A program made the translations under genes and the position numbers. Positions 5,270-5,480 of a DNA stretch of 5,480 nucleotides are shown here, piece by piece. The stretch's first letter is position 1. Each line of letters begins with the position of its first letter. The stretch lies in contig DAOTZU010000263.1 in NCBI GenBank assembly GCA_034433995.1, positions 1-5,480 on the forward strand, read 5' to 3'. This DNA comes from DAOTZU01 sp034433995 (GTDB lineage Bacteria > Chloroflexota > Anaerolineae > UBA1429). Under the pieces are notes generated by a model. The model was not told the DNA's origin, searched no databases, and was given only the letters and a program-made list of their open reading frames with translations.

Positions 5270-5480
5270 ATGAGACAACCGGTGATTATCGTGCATGGCG
5301 GCGCGGGAACCATCCCCGACGAGCAGGTGGAGGCTTTTCAACGGGGCTGCCGCTTGGCGGCGGAGCGTGGATTGGCGTTGCTGCTAGCCGGAGCGCCGGC
5401 GGAGGACGCCGTGGAGGCGGCCACCCGTCTGCTGGAGGATGACGGCACTTTCGATGCCGGCCGGGGCTCTTTCTTGAGCC
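5270..5480 (+). CDS. Isoaspartyl peptidase/L-asparaginase (Ntn-hydrolase), N-terminal part
   Basis: Seventy codons of the start of a plant-type (type 2) asparaginase, cut by the window edge. The protein opens with MRQPVIIVHGGAGTIPDEQ, where HGGAG at 9-13 is the hallmark of this family. A helical segment (23-58) follows with the conserved pattern ending in DAVEAA, then a FDAGRGS segment that matches the NAGxG turn preceding the conserved VELDA region in relatives such as E. coli IaaA. Family members autocleave into alpha and beta chains and use a new N-terminal threonine to hydrolyse isoaspartyl peptides and L-asparagine in the cytoplasm. The cleavage site and that threonine lie outside the window, so activity cannot be confirmed. 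The start is fixed by an upstream in-frame stop and a GGAG site. Its own promoter separates it from the divergent glycosidase gene. Confidence 0.9.
   Translation, partial: MRQPVIIVHGGAGTIPDEQVEAFQRGCRLAAERGLALLLAGAPAEDAVEAATRLLEDDGTFDAGRGSFLS

Overview
The window is GC-rich bacterial chromosomal DNA with four protein-coding genes, one of them cut by the right edge, separated by compact intergenic regions with legible promoters, ribosome binding sites and one strong terminator. The mix of a cytoplasmic GH29 fucosidase, a Lys-124-type phosphofructokinase, a clan GH-O-like glycosidase and short palindromic intergenic repeats fits an environmental saccharolytic bacterium. I lean towards Chloroflexota (Anaerolineae-like), but that rests on general resemblance only and there is no phylogenetic marker here.

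Layout from left to right. Positions 1-142 hold three copies of a C/G-rich palindromic repeat. Positions 153-1469 (minus) encode an alpha-L-fucosidase of family GH29. Positions 1470-1704 are a divergent control region with one sigma-70-like promoter in each direction. Positions 1705-2784 (plus) encode a 6-phosphofructokinase whose phosphate-donor motif is unusual (Gly-Gly-Gly-Gly-Thr followed by Pro-Lys-Thr-Ile-Asp-Asn-Asp). A strong stem-loop at 2783-2821 lies between this gene and the convergent gene at 2827-4956 (minus), a large two-domain glycosidase resembling GH52/GH116. Positions 4957-5269 are a second divergent control region. It contains promoters for both neighbours and, between them, a run of four hairpins framed by imperfect inverted repeats, which looks like a small non-autonomous mobile or repeat element. 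From 5270 to the end is the N-terminus of an isoaspartyl peptidase/L-asparaginase.

The genes are not one operon: each has its own promoter-like sequence and strands alternate (minus, plus, minus, plus). Together they suggest intracellular degradation of imported oligosaccharides (fucosidase and GH-O-like glycosidase, neither with a signal peptide), with glycolytic phosphorylation next door and peptide or asparagine recycling at the edge. I see no defence, phage or secondary-metabolite system. The most interesting items are the hairpin cluster at 5033-5173 and the altered metal/phosphate-donor motif of the phosphofructokinase.
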